Origin: G963662985 sp963662985
GTDB lineage: Bacteria; Chloroflexota; Anaerolineae; Anaerolineales; UBA11579
DNA: 64,000 bases
Assembly: GCA_963662985.1 (NCBI GenBank)
Contig: OY760067.1
Coordinates: 2,232,001 to 2,296,000 of the forward strand
Reading direction: 5' to 3'
In this document: piece after piece, positions 22,765-31,846 of the stretch
Numbering within the stretch: position 1 is the stretch's first letter
Layout: every line of letters begins with the position of its first letter
Made by a program: the position numbers and the translations under genes
Notes under the pieces: model-generated
Seen by the model: the letters and a program-made list of their open reading frames with translations, nothing else
The model's database searches: none
What the model was told of the DNA's origin: nothing

Positions 22765-23868
22765 TTAAATTTTGAATTGTCCATTCTCATACATCACTTC
22801 ACCATCTATGATGATTTGGCTGTCTTTACGCACATCACAGATCATATCCCAATGAATACTAGATATATTTTTGGAACCAGTCTCTGGATACCCGTTCCCT
22901 AATGCCATGTGGAAAGTGCCACCAATTTTTTCATCGTAGAGAATGGTTTTGGTGAATTGTTGGATGGCATAATTAGTGCCGATTGCAAATTCACCTAAAT
23001 AGCGAGAACCTGCGTCGGTATCTAATTGGCTCAATAAAAATGCTTCATTCTTTTTGGCGCTAGCATTCACCACTTTTCCATCTTTGAATTCTAAGCGAAT
23101 CCCTTCCACTTCACGTCCTTGGGTGATTGCAGGATAAGTAAATTCTACCCAGCCATTGACTGATTCTTCTACAGGTCCAGTGAATACTTCACCAGAAGGC
23201 ATATTCTTTTGACCATCAGAATTAATGAAGGTTCGTCCATCAATGGAAAGTTTGAGGTCAGCAGTAGGTGCTTTCACCACCACTTCCTTTTTTCCTACCA
23301 ACCAGTCACATACATGTTGTTGTTCGGCTGAGATTTTTTGCCAGCAAGCGATAGGGTCTTCTTGGTCTGCAAAGGTTGCTTTATACACAAAGGCTTCATA
23401 ATCTTCCAAGCTCATGTCTGCTTCTTGTGCATAAGCTGCGCAAGGATAATTGGTAACTGTCCATCGAAGATCACCGGCAGCTGCCCGGCTCATATAAGTT
23501 TGCATTAATGGCATATTTGCCAATGATCGAGCCCGTGTTTTTTCCAAAGAGATACCATTCATTACGCGTGTATTGGAGGGGGCGCGTAAATTAATAGTCA
23601 CATCTGCGGTTTCTAAGATTGTTTTTCTGAGTGGAGAGATAAATTCCAATTGATCTTGATTTGCTTCTTTCATGAAGATCTCGGTCAAATTATCATCATC
23701 CATCATCACTACAGGATGCCCCCCCGCACGAGTCACAAAACGCACTACTTCTTTTAAAAGAGGTAATGCAATTGGGCTTGCTGTAATCCCCACCAAGTCA
23801 CCTGGTTGCACTTTGGTTGAATAATTTACTAACGTATTTGCTAAGTTTATAATTCTCTGGTCTGCCAT
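22765..23868 (-). CDS. M29 family aminopeptidase
   Basis: 367 residues, the family's normal length. Metal ligands of thermophilic aminopeptidases are recognisable: Glu in MPSGEVFTGP, Glu in GEFAIGTN, His in TFHMALGNGYPETG, and the His/Asp in SIHWDMICD. The N-domain contains VQPGDLVGI and the R-A-G-G-H-P segment. M29 enzymes are cytosolic dizinc or dicobalt exopeptidases that trim N-terminal residues from peptides. It stands alone on the minus strand with its own terminator, divergent from the DUF4380 gene. Confidence 0.92.
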   Translation of the reverse strand: MADQRIINLANTLVNYSTKVQPGDLVGITASPIALPLLKEVVRFVTRAGGHPVVMMDDDNLTEIFMKEANQDQLEFISPLRKTILETADVTINLRAPSNTRVMNGISLEKTRARSLANMPLMQTYMSRAAAGDLRWTVTNYPCAAYAQEADMSLEDYEAFVYKATFADQEDPIACWQKISAEQQHVCDWLVGKKEVVVKAPTADLKLSIDGRTFINSDGQKNMPSGEVFTGPVEESVNGWVEFTYPAITQGREVEGIRLEFKDGKVVNASAKKNEAFLLSQLDTDAGSRYLGEFAIGTNYAIQQFTKTILYDEKIGGTFHMALGNGYPETGSKNISSIHWDMICDVRKDSQIIIDGEVMYENGQFKI

Positions 23869-24064
23869 TTTCTTACTCCTATTTTGATTTCTTCCTTATT
23901 ATAACGCTTTCTATTCTGTTTTTTAAAGTGTCAATTTGGTCAAAGATCTGTCTAACTATTAATCAAAAAAACAAAGAAAAAACTTTCTGTGAGAAAAATG
24001 AAAGCCCATTTTTTATTCTTTTTCAGGTAAAATTAAAAAAGAATTAATAAAAGAGGACGGACCT

Positions 24065-24967
24065 ATGGAATATATAACCTATCCAAATTACGGCAAAGCA
24101 ATTCGCTTGGCTAATCAAGAAATTGAATTGATTATCACTTTAGAAAAAGGACCCCGCATCATCCGCTGTGGATTTATTGGAGAAAAGAATTTATTCACCG
24201 AAAAATTAACCGCTGAAGGAATTCCTGTTCCAGAAGGCACTTGGTATAGCTATGGCGGGCATCGTTTATGGATTGCGCCTGAAGACCTTCCACGAACCTA
24301 TGAAATTGATCGTGCAACAACAGTGGAAGAAATTGAAAACGGCGTTAAGATTATTTCTGAAATGGATCCATATACGAAGATGCATAAGGAAATGTCTATC
24401 AGCTTAAATCCAAAGTCAAACAAAGTACAAATCGAGCATGTGGTTGTTAACCACAATGTTTGGGATGTGACATGTGCGATTTGGCCAGTTTCAGTAATGA
24501 ATACGGGAGGCATAGCCATTATCCCATTCCCTAAATATATGCCACATGACGGCAATCTGATTCCCTCACACACCCTGACTCTCTGGCGATATACCAAAAT
24601 GAATGATCCTCGTTGGACATGGGGAGAAGAATATGTGTTGCTCAAACAAGACGATCAATTAGAAGAACCACAAAAAGTTGGGATGTTCTCATTGAATGGA
24701 GAATTTGGGTATGCCCTCGAAGGATTTTTCTTTAAAAAATCATTTGAAGTTTTGCAAGGCAAAACCTTCCCTGATCTTCAATCCAATATCGAAGTATATA
24801 CTCAACCCGGTATGTTAGAAATGGAAACCCTCGGACCGCTCACAACTTTAGCCCCTGAAGAGTCAATGTCTTATCAGGAAACATGGGAAGTTTATCAAGG
24901 TATCCCGCAGCCGACAACAGAGCAAGAGGTAATCAAGAATTTTGGAAAATTCTTTACCAAAAAATAG
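24065..24967 (+). CDS. DUF4380-like protein (galactose-mutarotase fold)
   Basis: 300 residues. The N-terminal NQEIELIITLEKGPRIIR and the YGGHRLWIAPED segment are typical of DUF4380 and aldose-epimerase-like beta-sandwich proteins. QIEHVVVNH, which follows mid-protein, is a further family-like strand. The His in GGHRLW would sit in the carbohydrate-binding pocket by analogy. No signal peptide. It may bind or epimerise sugars; this is inference from fold. GAGG lies 8 nt before the ATG. It is followed by a hairpin at 24988-25040. Confidence 0.72.
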   Translation: MEYITYPNYGKAIRLANQEIELIITLEKGPRIIRCGFIGEKNLFTEKLTAEGIPVPEGTWYSYGGHRLWIAPEDLPRTYEIDRATTVEEIENGVKIISEMDPYTKMHKEMSISLNPKSNKVQIEHVVVNHNVWDVTCAIWPVSVMNTGGIAIIPFPKYMPHDGNLIPSHTLTLWRYTKMNDPRWTWGEEYVLLKQDDQLEEPQKVGMFSLNGEFGYALEGFFFKKSFEVLQGKTFPDLQSNIEVYTQPGMLEMETLGPLTTLAPEESMSYQETWEVYQGIPQPTTEQEVIKNFGKFFTKK

Positions 24968-24987
24968 TTAATTAATATTTTACATAG

Positions 24988-25040
24988 CTCCCATAACTTT
25001 TTTCTGAAACAGTGTTTCAATAAATGAGAAATGGGAGTTT
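24988..25040 (+). terminator. Branched hairpin, probable terminator
   Basis: CTCCCAT (24988-24994) pairs with ATGGGAG (25031-25037), followed by TTTTAT. Inside is a second hairpin, GAAAC/GTTTC. The structure lies between the DUF4380 gene and the ABC operon and could end the first or act in the leader of the second. Confidence 0.5.
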
Positions 25041-25081
25041 TATTTGCCTTGCTCAGTTTATAGCAAAACAAAGGAGCAATA

Positions 25082-25819
25082 ATGGATTCAAAAATTGTTA
25101 TCCAGATAGAAAATGTATCAAAAAGTTTCGCAAAAGAGATTGCGGTCGATAATGTTTCATTTAACGTCCATAAAGGGGATGTTATTTGCCTCTTAGGACC
25201 ATCTGGAGCCGGCAAAAGCACTTTGATTCGCTTAATTATTGGGGCGATTTCTTCTGACCATGGGCAGATCTCTTTTGGAGAAGTACTTGTACCTGATCTA
25301 TCTCTTTTAGGCAACATTGGTTATATGCCTCAAAATGATGCATTATACGATGACCTCAGTGGAGAAGAAAATCTAGCATTTTTCGCTAGATTGAGCAAAA
25401 TGCCTAAACAAAAGATAACCACACAAATTGATAAAGTTTTGAATCTAACCGATTTATCCAATCATCGTAAAAAACTAGTTCGTAACTATTCTGGTGGAAT
25501 GAAAAAACGTCTTTCTTTAGCAATTGCATTGCTCGCTGATCCAGATGTTTTGTTATTAGATGAACCAACTGTTGGGATTGACCCTATGTTACGTCGAATC
25601 ATTTGGGACCAATTTCATCAAATGAAAGCAAATGGAAAAACGATTATCATTTCAACTCATGTGATGGACGAAGTGACGGAATGTGACAAAGCTGCTTTGC
25701 TTTATGATGGACAACTTATTCATTATGATGTAGTTGATAAGTTAATTGCACTCACTCCAAATGGACGTATTGAAGAGCTTTTCCTCAATGCAGCGCAAAA
25801 GAAAGGAATGATGGCATGA
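25082..25819 (+). CDS. ABC transporter ATP-binding protein (exporter type)
   Basis: 245 residues. Walker A GPSGAGKST (about residues 40-48), Q-loop in YMPQND, signature YSGGMKKRLSLAIALL, Walker B VLLLDEPTVGIDP and the H-loop STHVMDE are all intact. The GIDP form of Walker B and the short length match ATPases of ABC-2 type exporters. An AAGGAG site precedes the ATG. It overlaps the permease gene by 4 nt (ATGA), so the two are translationally coupled and form a complete exporter. Substrate unknown. Confidence 0.93.
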   Translation: MDSKIVIQIENVSKSFAKEIAVDNVSFNVHKGDVICLLGPSGAGKSTLIRLIIGAISSDHGQISFGEVLVPDLSLLGNIGYMPQNDALYDDLSGEENLAFFARLSKMPKQKITTQIDKVLNLTDLSNHRKKLVRNYSGGMKKRLSLAIALLADPDVLLLDEPTVGIDPMLRRIIWDQFHQMKANGKTIIISTHVMDEVTECDKAALLYDGQLIHYDVVDKLIALTPNGRIEELFLNAAQKKGMMA

Positions 25820-26841
25820 TCGGTTTAGCAATTCGCGTGATTAAACAAACCCTTGGTGATAAGCGCACTTTAGGGATGATTATTTTTGTGCCCCTTTTGA
25901 TGATTACCCTAATTTATTTTTTGTTAGGGGATTCAACTTATGTTCCCACAATAGCTTTGGATACTTCATCTATTCCCAGTCCTATTTTATCTGCAATTGA
26001 AGCACAAGACGTTACCATTCAGAATATTTCATTTACGGATGACCAAGAAACAAATGAATATCTCAAACAAAATAGAGATGTTGATATGGTGATTCATTTT
26101 TTCCAAGGCTCAGTGGATCTTTTTATCTTAGAAACTAATTCAAAAAGTGCCAAAGCCATGCAGAGCTTTCAGAAAGCAATTTCTTCACTCTCCAACCAAA
26201 CTGAGATCACCACTCACATTGTGTATGGTGAAAACAGTACTACTACCTTTGAATCGATCAGTTATGTGATGGTGGCCTTTCTATCCTTCTTCTTTGTGTT
26301 CATTATCTCAGGTATGGCACTCGTCAGAGAAAAAACAGGAGGCACCTTAGAAAGATTTTTAATGACTCCCATTCGTCGTTTTGAAGTAGTGGGTGGGTAT
26401 ACACTTGGATATGGCGTTTTTGCAATTGTTCAATCCATCGTCCTTGTGCTTTATACGGTTTATATTTTGAAAGTGCCATGTGAAGGGCATATTATTTGGC
26501 TCTTGATCACCATGTTATTGTTAGCAGTTGTCTCTGTTTCTTTTGGTGCTTTTGTTTCCATTTTCTCAATCACAGAAATGCAAGTGGCTCAATTTGTTCC
26601 AGTAGTGGTTATCCCTCAAATCTTCTTTTCGGGGATTATTGCTATTGATCTGATTCCTTTTGGTTTAGGCAACTTAGCTTATATCATGCCTGTCTTTTAT
26701 GGCGCGAGTGCAATTAAAAGTGTAATGATTGAAGCAGGTGGTTTTGCAGAGATTTGGCCATTTTTAGCCGTTTTATTGGTGTTTGCCATCTTACTTGGCC
26801 TGATTAATACGCTTGCATTAAAAAAATATCGAGTCTTATAA
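25816..26841 (+). CDS. ABC-2 type permease
   Basis: 341 residues. One N-terminal membrane helix (about residues 18-36) is followed by an outer loop of about 120 residues and then five helices from residue 155 onward. This is the ABC-2 layout of the YhgE/DrrB-like exporters. The segment EKTGGTLERFLMTPIRRFE between helices 2 and 3 is the cytosolic coupling region typical of this family. It partners the ATPase directly upstream. The neighbouring PlsC-like genes start 15 nt later, so lipid-linked substrates are possible but unproven. Confidence 0.9.
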   Translation: MIGLAIRVIKQTLGDKRTLGMIIFVPLLMITLIYFLLGDSTYVPTIALDTSSIPSPILSAIEAQDVTIQNISFTDDQETNEYLKQNRDVDMVIHFFQGSVDLFILETNSKSAKAMQSFQKAISSLSNQTEITTHIVYGENSTTTFESISYVMVAFLSFFFVFIISGMALVREKTGGTLERFLMTPIRRFEVVGGYTLGYGVFAIVQSIVLVLYTVYILKVPCEGHIIWLLITMLLLAVVSVSFGAFVSIFSITEMQVAQFVPVVVIPQIFFSGIIAIDLIPFGLGNLAYIMPVFYGASAIKSVMIEAGGFAEIWPFLAVLLVFAILLGLINTLALKKYRVL

Positions 26842-26856
26842 TGATTTGGAGTTTTT

Positions 26857-27981
26857 ATGCATACTTATGATTTTACCTACCCTCGTCGAACATTTTTACG
26901 TTCAGTTTTGAAAGGAATTGGCAAGATAATTATTCCAATTCTCTTTAAACTAGAGTTTGAAGGATTTGAGAATTTCCCTAAAAAGGGTCCCGTACTAATT
27001 GTAGGCAATCACTATGCATTAATGGAAGCTGTTTTGATTATTGTCTATTCTCCTTATAATATGGAATTTATGGGCTCAGTAGATGTTCCACATGAGAAGC
27101 TCACAGATTTTTTCTTTAACTTATATCAAGTTATTCCTGTTTATCGTGGAAAAACAGAACAAGGAGCCATGAAAAAAGCAATTGAGATTTTGCATAAAAA
27201 TGGCGCAATCGGCATTTTCCCTGAGGGAGGGCATTATGATCCTTCTCATATGGAAGCCCATTCCGGTGTCGCATGGTTGAGCCATAAAACAAATACCCCA
27301 GTGATTCCCATTGGTGTTTCAGGCTCGATTGGATCTGTTGGCAAAGCATTCGCTTTCAAACGTCCAACATTACGGATGGCCGTGGGAGAACCTGTGCCTC
27401 CATTGCAAATTACGGATCGTACAAAAAGAAAAGAAGAATATAAAAACCATGCATTGAATATTATGGGACAAGTTTGGGATTTACTCACCGAAGAAGAACA
27501 TGACATCCTCAATGAAGTTCAAAACGAAACTTTTCAGATTAAAATTAACGCCTTGGATTCTGATAATAAAGCACAATTAATTCCACAAGAATTTGAAGTA
27601 AAACATGCTGATGCACTGGTTGAATTTTTCTATAAAACCTTAGTATTTAAAGACTTTCGCAGCAATTATCAACTTCCGATGTTGCCCTTAGAAAGTATCC
27701 ATCAAGATCCAAGCAATCAAGAGTTAATTGATTCTCTCAAAGCGGTGATTGCCTTTTTAGAAGATGAAGAACATGGAAATCCGTATTACCTCACTTTTCG
27801 CTACGGTGTCGAGAGAGGTACGCAAATGAAATTAGGTATGCAAGAACTTTTGGCAATTGTCGAATGGTGCCAAATCAATCAGCTTCATATTGATATTGAG
27901 ATGCAGAGAGAATACGATTCTCTAAGTCAGCAAAAACACATAGTTCAAGTGGAACAAGAAGTTCATGTATTTGAGATATAG
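26857..27981 (+). CDS. PlsC-like acyltransferase, copy 1
   Basis: 374 residues. N-terminal amphipathic region, then the LPLAT core: NHYALME with His52 and Glu57, VYRGKTEQ (motif II, Arg for glycerol phosphate), FPEGGH (motif III) and TPVIPIGVSG (motif IV). The expected HX4D motif is HX4E here. Residues 225-374 form an extra C-terminal domain shared with two neighbours and not part of standard PlsC (about 240 residues). Such enzymes acylate glycerol phosphate or related lipids at the membrane. First of three tandem paralogues; the second is separated from it by a foreign-looking gene. Confidence 0.85.
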   Translation: MHTYDFTYPRRTFLRSVLKGIGKIIIPILFKLEFEGFENFPKKGPVLIVGNHYALMEAVLIIVYSPYNMEFMGSVDVPHEKLTDFFFNLYQVIPVYRGKTEQGAMKKAIEILHKNGAIGIFPEGGHYDPSHMEAHSGVAWLSHKTNTPVIPIGVSGSIGSVGKAFAFKRPTLRMAVGEPVPPLQITDRTKRKEEYKNHALNIMGQVWDLLTEEEHDILNEVQNETFQIKINALDSDNKAQLIPQEFEVKHADALVEFFYKTLVFKDFRSNYQLPMLPLESIHQDPSNQELIDSLKAVIAFLEDEEHGNPYYLTFRYGVERGTQMKLGMQELLAIVEWCQINQLHIDIEMQREYDSLSQQKHIVQVEQEVHVFEI

Positions 27982-27982
27982 A

Positions 27983-28999
27983 TTATTTAACAGTTATATT
28001 TTCTTCAAATATACTCCAATATTCATTAAACGAATAACTGTTAATATCAATTAAATTATTTTTTTCTAATTCTTGAGATAACATTAATGATGAATATATA
28101 GCACCATTTCTATTAGTATGTGAATTTATTAACCCATTTTCAAGGAACTGAATATCATTAAATATTATTCTTGGGTTTTCTAAATTAGAAAAAATGTCTT
28201 TATTTAAATCAATAAAAATTAAATTCTCTTGTTTTGCTAAATTCTCCATATTTTTATCTATAAATCCTAAAGAGTTTACTGTGGGAGCTCTAACAAGAAT
28301 CAATGTAATATTATATTCATTACATAATTCAATAAATGAAGTTAATAAATTTAGATTATTATTATTGATTGTTTCATAACCTTTTTGAAATCCTTTAATA
28401 TAGTCTTCTTCAGATATTATATTCGAAGGAAATGGTAATTTTTTATATCTTTTGAAATCTTCTAATAAAGAATAATATGAATAATTTTTTTGAGCAATGT
28501 TTAATAATTCGGTCCATTTATTATATCTATTATTATTAATTGATGAATAAGCAACATTTTGGTTGTTGATTGGAATATTTTTATGAATTTCAATAAAAGT
28601 TTTTATTATATTATTATTCATAGCACGTAATGAATTTCCATTACTTTCATCTAATAAAGTAAAACTTTCTAAAATTATAATATCAGGAATTTCTCCACAA
28701 TTAATCATATGGTTTAGATGAAAATAAGTTGTTGGAAATCCAATACCTGCAATTGAAATATTTAAATAATTTTCTTCAATAGAAATATCATTTAATATAT
28801 TTGAATCAAATGCATATCTAGCATGAGAATTTCCCATAATTATTATTGAAAAATTTTCATTTTTATATAGAAGTTCTTTAGCTTCAAGGGCTTCAGCATA
28901 CATTCTAGGGTTAAATGTTTTATCAATAAAAGAATAAGATAGAATGATAGATAAAATAATAATACAAAATTTAATTACAATAATAATATTTTTTTTCAT
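27983..28999 (-). CDS. SGNH-hydrolase-like membrane-anchored protein, very AT-rich
   Basis: 338 residues from the ATG at 28999; an upstream ATG at 29047 falls next to a minus-strand TATAAT and is less likely. No clear ribosome site at either. One N-terminal membrane segment (residues 3-25). IIMGNSHARYAFDS (about residues 52-65) resembles SGNH block I, and INSHTNRNGA near residue 305 resembles the final block with its His. The nucleotide and amino-acid composition (Asn, Ile, Lys-rich; almost all A/T third positions) is far from the neighbours, and it lies opposite in direction inside the acyltransferase array. It is probably a transferred gene, perhaps acting in polysaccharide modification. 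Confidence 0.7.
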   Translation of the reverse strand: MKKNIIIVIKFCIIILSIILSYSFIDKTFNPRMYAEALEAKELLYKNENFSIIIMGNSHARYAFDSNILNDISIEENYLNISIAGIGFPTTYFHLNHMINCGEIPDIIILESFTLLDESNGNSLRAMNNNIIKTFIEIHKNIPINNQNVAYSSINNNRYNKWTELLNIAQKNYSYYSLLEDFKRYKKLPFPSNIISEEDYIKGFQKGYETINNNNLNLLTSFIELCNEYNITLILVRAPTVNSLGFIDKNMENLAKQENLIFIDLNKDIFSNLENPRIIFNDIQFLENGLINSHTNRNGAIYSSLMLSQELEKNNLIDINSYSFNEYWSIFEENITVK

Positions 29000-29092
29000 A
29001 ATTGATATATTATAATTTAAAAACAGTGAAAATTTAATTGAATACATTTATTATAAAGCATTAAAATAAAATCAATTGTCCTTGGAGCATTA

Positions 29093-30166
29093 ATGCAGAC
29101 TTACCATTTTCAATATCCCCGTCGAAGATTCCTAAGAACCATAATCAAAGCTATTGGTAAATTGATTCTGCCCATATTTTTTAAATTAGAATTTGAAGGG
29201 TTTGAAAATTTTTCTAAAAAAGGACCTGTGATTGTAGTTGCCAATCATTATGCCATCATGGAAGCTGTTTTAATTGTGATCTATGCTCCCTATCAATTAG
29301 AATTTATGGGATCTGTGGATGTGCCTCATGAAAAAATGACTGATTTCTTTTTTAGACTTTATCAAGTTATCCCAGTATTTCGCGGTAAAACAGAACAAGG
29401 AGCTTTTAAAAAAGCAATTGACATTCTTCGTAGTGGTGGTCAAATTGCTATTTTCCCTGAAGGTGGTCATTTTGACCCCGGACATATGGAAGCGCAATCG
29501 GGTGTGGCTTGGATGAGTTATAAAGCCTCAGCACCAGTCCTTCCCATCGGGATTTCAGGAGCAATGGGTGCGCTTACTCAAGCATTTCAATTTAAACGCC
29601 CAATGCTTAAAATGAAAGTTGGCACAATCATCCCTGCTTTAGAAATTGAAGACCGCAAACAGAAAAAAAGCAAACTCAAAGAATATGCTCAACTAGTGAT
29701 GCAAAATGTAAAAACTTTGCTGACCCAAGAAGAATTAAATATATTAAATGAAGAACAAAATATTACCTATCAATTTTCTTTACGTTTATTTGATAACAAC
29801 AAAAATGAGATAGAAATCCCTAAAGAGGTAGCAATTCTTGATCAAGAAGCCCTTGTTCAACTTCTCTATAAAAAGATTATCTGGAAAATCTACAGGGTTA
29901 ATTATAAACTTCCCATTGATGCCTTAGAAATCATTCACACAAATCCTTCTATGCAATCCATATCATTAGCATTAACCAGTTTAATAGCCCATCTAAATGA
30001 TGAGAATAACGGTAATCCATATCTATTAACCTATCGCTTTGGTGAACTTGGATATAAAATGAAATCCGGTTTAGAACAGCTCCTTACCCTCACCCATTGG
30101 TGTCTAGAAAACAATTACACTTATCAAATTAAAATGCAGCGAGAATTTGATTCTTTGATTCTTTGA
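29093..30166 (+). CDS. PlsC-like acyltransferase, copy 2, C-terminally truncated
   Basis: 357 residues. It is closely related to copy 1 along its length: NHYAIME with His52 and Glu57, FRGKTEQ, FPEGGHFDPG and SAPVLPIGISG. GGAG precedes the ATG. Near the end an 8-bp unit GATTCTTT occurs twice in tandem (30149-30164). Deleting one copy restores a frame that continues SLNQHIIQVEQERL to a stop at 30210, matching the end of copy 1. So the present stop (30164-30166) results from a small duplication that removed about 15 residues. The acyltransferase core is intact, so it is probably still active. Confidence 0.83.
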   Translation: MQTYHFQYPRRRFLRTIIKAIGKLILPIFFKLEFEGFENFSKKGPVIVVANHYAIMEAVLIVIYAPYQLEFMGSVDVPHEKMTDFFFRLYQVIPVFRGKTEQGAFKKAIDILRSGGQIAIFPEGGHFDPGHMEAQSGVAWMSYKASAPVLPIGISGAMGALTQAFQFKRPMLKMKVGTIIPALEIEDRKQKKSKLKEYAQLVMQNVKTLLTQEELNILNEEQNITYQFSLRLFDNNKNEIEIPKEVAILDQEALVQLLYKKIIWKIYRVNYKLPIDALEIIHTNPSMQSISLALTSLIAHLNDENNGNPYLLTYRFGELGYKMKSGLEQLLTLTHWCLENNYTYQIKMQREFDSLIL

Positions 30167-30216
30167 GTCTTAATCAACATATTATTCAAGTAGAACAGGA
30201 AAGATTATAGATAAAC

Positions 30217-31371
30217 ATGATTGAAGCAAAAAAGATATTTAATATCCGTCAAAAAGAATTTTATTATCAAACGGTTTCACCTCCTCATGCCTTGCTTCGA
30301 TTCTTTATCAAAAGATTGATTCGTATTCTTGTTTGGATTTTGATTGATTTTGAAATCAATGGTAAAGAAAATCTTCCCAAAAAAGGTCCAGCTATCTTGA
30401 TTGGGAACCATATGGAGATGTTAGAATCTGCTTTGATCTTAGGGGTTCCACCTCGCCAGATAGAGATTTTTAGTGCAATAGATTTTCCTTACGACCCACC
30501 CATCCTGCAAACATTGATTAATGCATACGGAGTGATTCCTATTTTTCGTGGTCGCCCAGATAAAAAGCCGTTAAAAACAGCGATTTCTGTTTTGAAAAAA
30601 AATGGTTTTATTGGACTTTTTCCAGAAGGTAGTACATGGGAACCCGGTTTAATTAAACCGAAATCTGGTTTTGCATGGATGAGCTATCAGGCAGAAGCAC
30701 CTGTCATACCTATTGGGTTTTCCTTTTTGATTGGTTCATTAAACCAAGCATTTAAATTAAAACGCCCCCGTGTGGTGATGACGATCGGCGAAATGATCCC
30801 TGCCTTAGCCATCCAGAATCGTCAAAATAAAAAAACCGAATTAGAAGCATATACAGATTTTTGTTGGCAAAAAGTTTTGACCTTATTAGAACCAGAAGAA
30901 TATGCCCGTTATACAGATGTCACCAATGAACGTTTTGAAATTGAGATAAAAGCGTTGGATGAAAAAAATGAGCTCATTCAAATACCCGAACAATATCAAT
31001 TAACTTATATTCAATCCTATGGACTTTTTGTATTTCGAACAATGGTCTACAGTCTATTTATTGACAATTACAAAAAACCAGTCGAACCTCTTTTGCACCT
31101 ACATGAAAGGCCATCAGCGCAAGAAATCAAACATGCGACTATTTCGATGTTAGATATTCTCGAAGATGAACAGAATGGCAATCCTTACGCAATTTCTTTC
31201 CATCTTGGAGAAAGAGAAGGGGAAGAGATCAATGAATCTTTGCATCAGATCATTGATTTATGTGATTGGGCGATAACTAATAATTTAACTCTCCACATCA
31301 ATCCCAAGCGAATATACTTCTCAAACATTCAACATAAAGAAATTATTCAGACAGTTCAAATTCCTAAATAA
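30217..31371 (+). CDS. PlsC-like acyltransferase, copy 3
   Basis: 384 residues, the most diverged of the three. NHMEMLE carries His65 and Glu70, again HX4E instead of HX4D. IFRGRPDKKP, FPEGSTWEPG and APVIPIGFS are motifs II to IV. Like its neighbours it has an additional domain of about 150 residues after the core. It starts only 6 nt after the ancestral stop of copy 2 (30210), which supports an original operon of the three. The ribosome site is poor (AGGA about 14 nt upstream), so coupling to the upstream gene may matter. Substrate unknown. Confidence 0.82.
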   Translation: MIEAKKIFNIRQKEFYYQTVSPPHALLRFFIKRLIRILVWILIDFEINGKENLPKKGPAILIGNHMEMLESALILGVPPRQIEIFSAIDFPYDPPILQTLINAYGVIPIFRGRPDKKPLKTAISVLKKNGFIGLFPEGSTWEPGLIKPKSGFAWMSYQAEAPVIPIGFSFLIGSLNQAFKLKRPRVVMTIGEMIPALAIQNRQNKKTELEAYTDFCWQKVLTLLEPEEYARYTDVTNERFEIEIKALDEKNELIQIPEQYQLTYIQSYGLFVFRTMVYSLFIDNYKKPVEPLLHLHERPSAQEIKHATISMLDILEDEQNGNPYAISFHLGEREGEEINESLHQIIDLCDWAITNNLTLHINPKRIYFSNIQHKEIIQTVQIPK

Positions 31372-31475
31372 AACTCTTTTATTAAAGAAATTAATATACT
31401 TAACTGTAATTAATTCATATTTAACGTTATTTTAATCATCATATGATAATTTGAAATAAATATATTATCTATTGC

Positions 31476-31504
31476 TTGACAATAGTAAATGCGGATGATA
31501 TAAA
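31476..31504 (+). promoter_or_regulatory. Consensus promoter of the structured-RNA candidate
   Basis: TTGACA (31476-31481), 17 bp, TATAAA (31499-31504). Transcription is expected near 31511. This is one of the best promoter matches in the window. From 31372 to 31475 the sequence is AT-rich with nothing else evident. Confidence 0.75.
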
Positions 31505-31510
31505 TGACGC

Positions 31511-31749
31511 AATTCACAAATAATATGATGATTAAAGAATTAATGGAATTTCTAATGAAAAGTAGAAGACAAAAATCCCAGTTTAAGCTTCAGGTCCTTG
31601 GTATTTTTGGCGGTATCCCTCAGAACCGTTCTATTATTGTACTTAATCAACGTACAACTGGTAAACCTGAGGAGATTTACTGGGCTAGATAGGATAATTC
31701 TTCATCGATTATTTTTGAACAGCCCTAACTAAATAGGGCTGTTTTTTTT
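31511..31749 (+). ncRNA. Candidate structured RNA (sRNA or leader) with terminator
   Basis: About 235 nt lie between a consensus promoter and an intrinsic terminator. Long-range pairs are CCCAGT (31577-31582) with ACTGGG (31679-31684), and CTTCAGGT (31588-31595) with ACCTGAGG (31665-31672). Inside, TTGTAC (31637-31642) pairs with GTACAA (31652-31657). CCTCAG (31618-31623) can compete for CTGAGG, so two alternative folds are possible. It lies upstream of the permuted peptide-binding protein gene. It may be an independent RNA or, if read-through occurs, an attenuator. A 62-codon frame crosses it, but that frame's ATG lies before the predicted RNA start and has no ribosome site. Confidence 0.5.
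31719..31749 (+). terminator. Intrinsic terminator of the structured-RNA unit
   Basis: ACAGCCCTA (31719-31727) and TAGGGCTGT (31734-31742), loop ACTAAA, followed by eight T. Confidence 0.93.
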
Positions 31750-31846
31750 ATATAGAAAGGAGCTATGGTAACAAGTATAGTTTTTTTTGAGAAGAAGAGA
31801 AATCTTTATTTTATTAACAAATTTTTTTTATTGGAGGAAAAAATTG

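Noticed and set aside
31504..31692. 62-codon ORF over the structured-RNA candidate
   Set aside because: Its ATG overlaps the -10 box and lies before the predicted start of transcription, no ribosome site precedes it or its next ATG, and the region has strong pairing. Kept as an alternative only.
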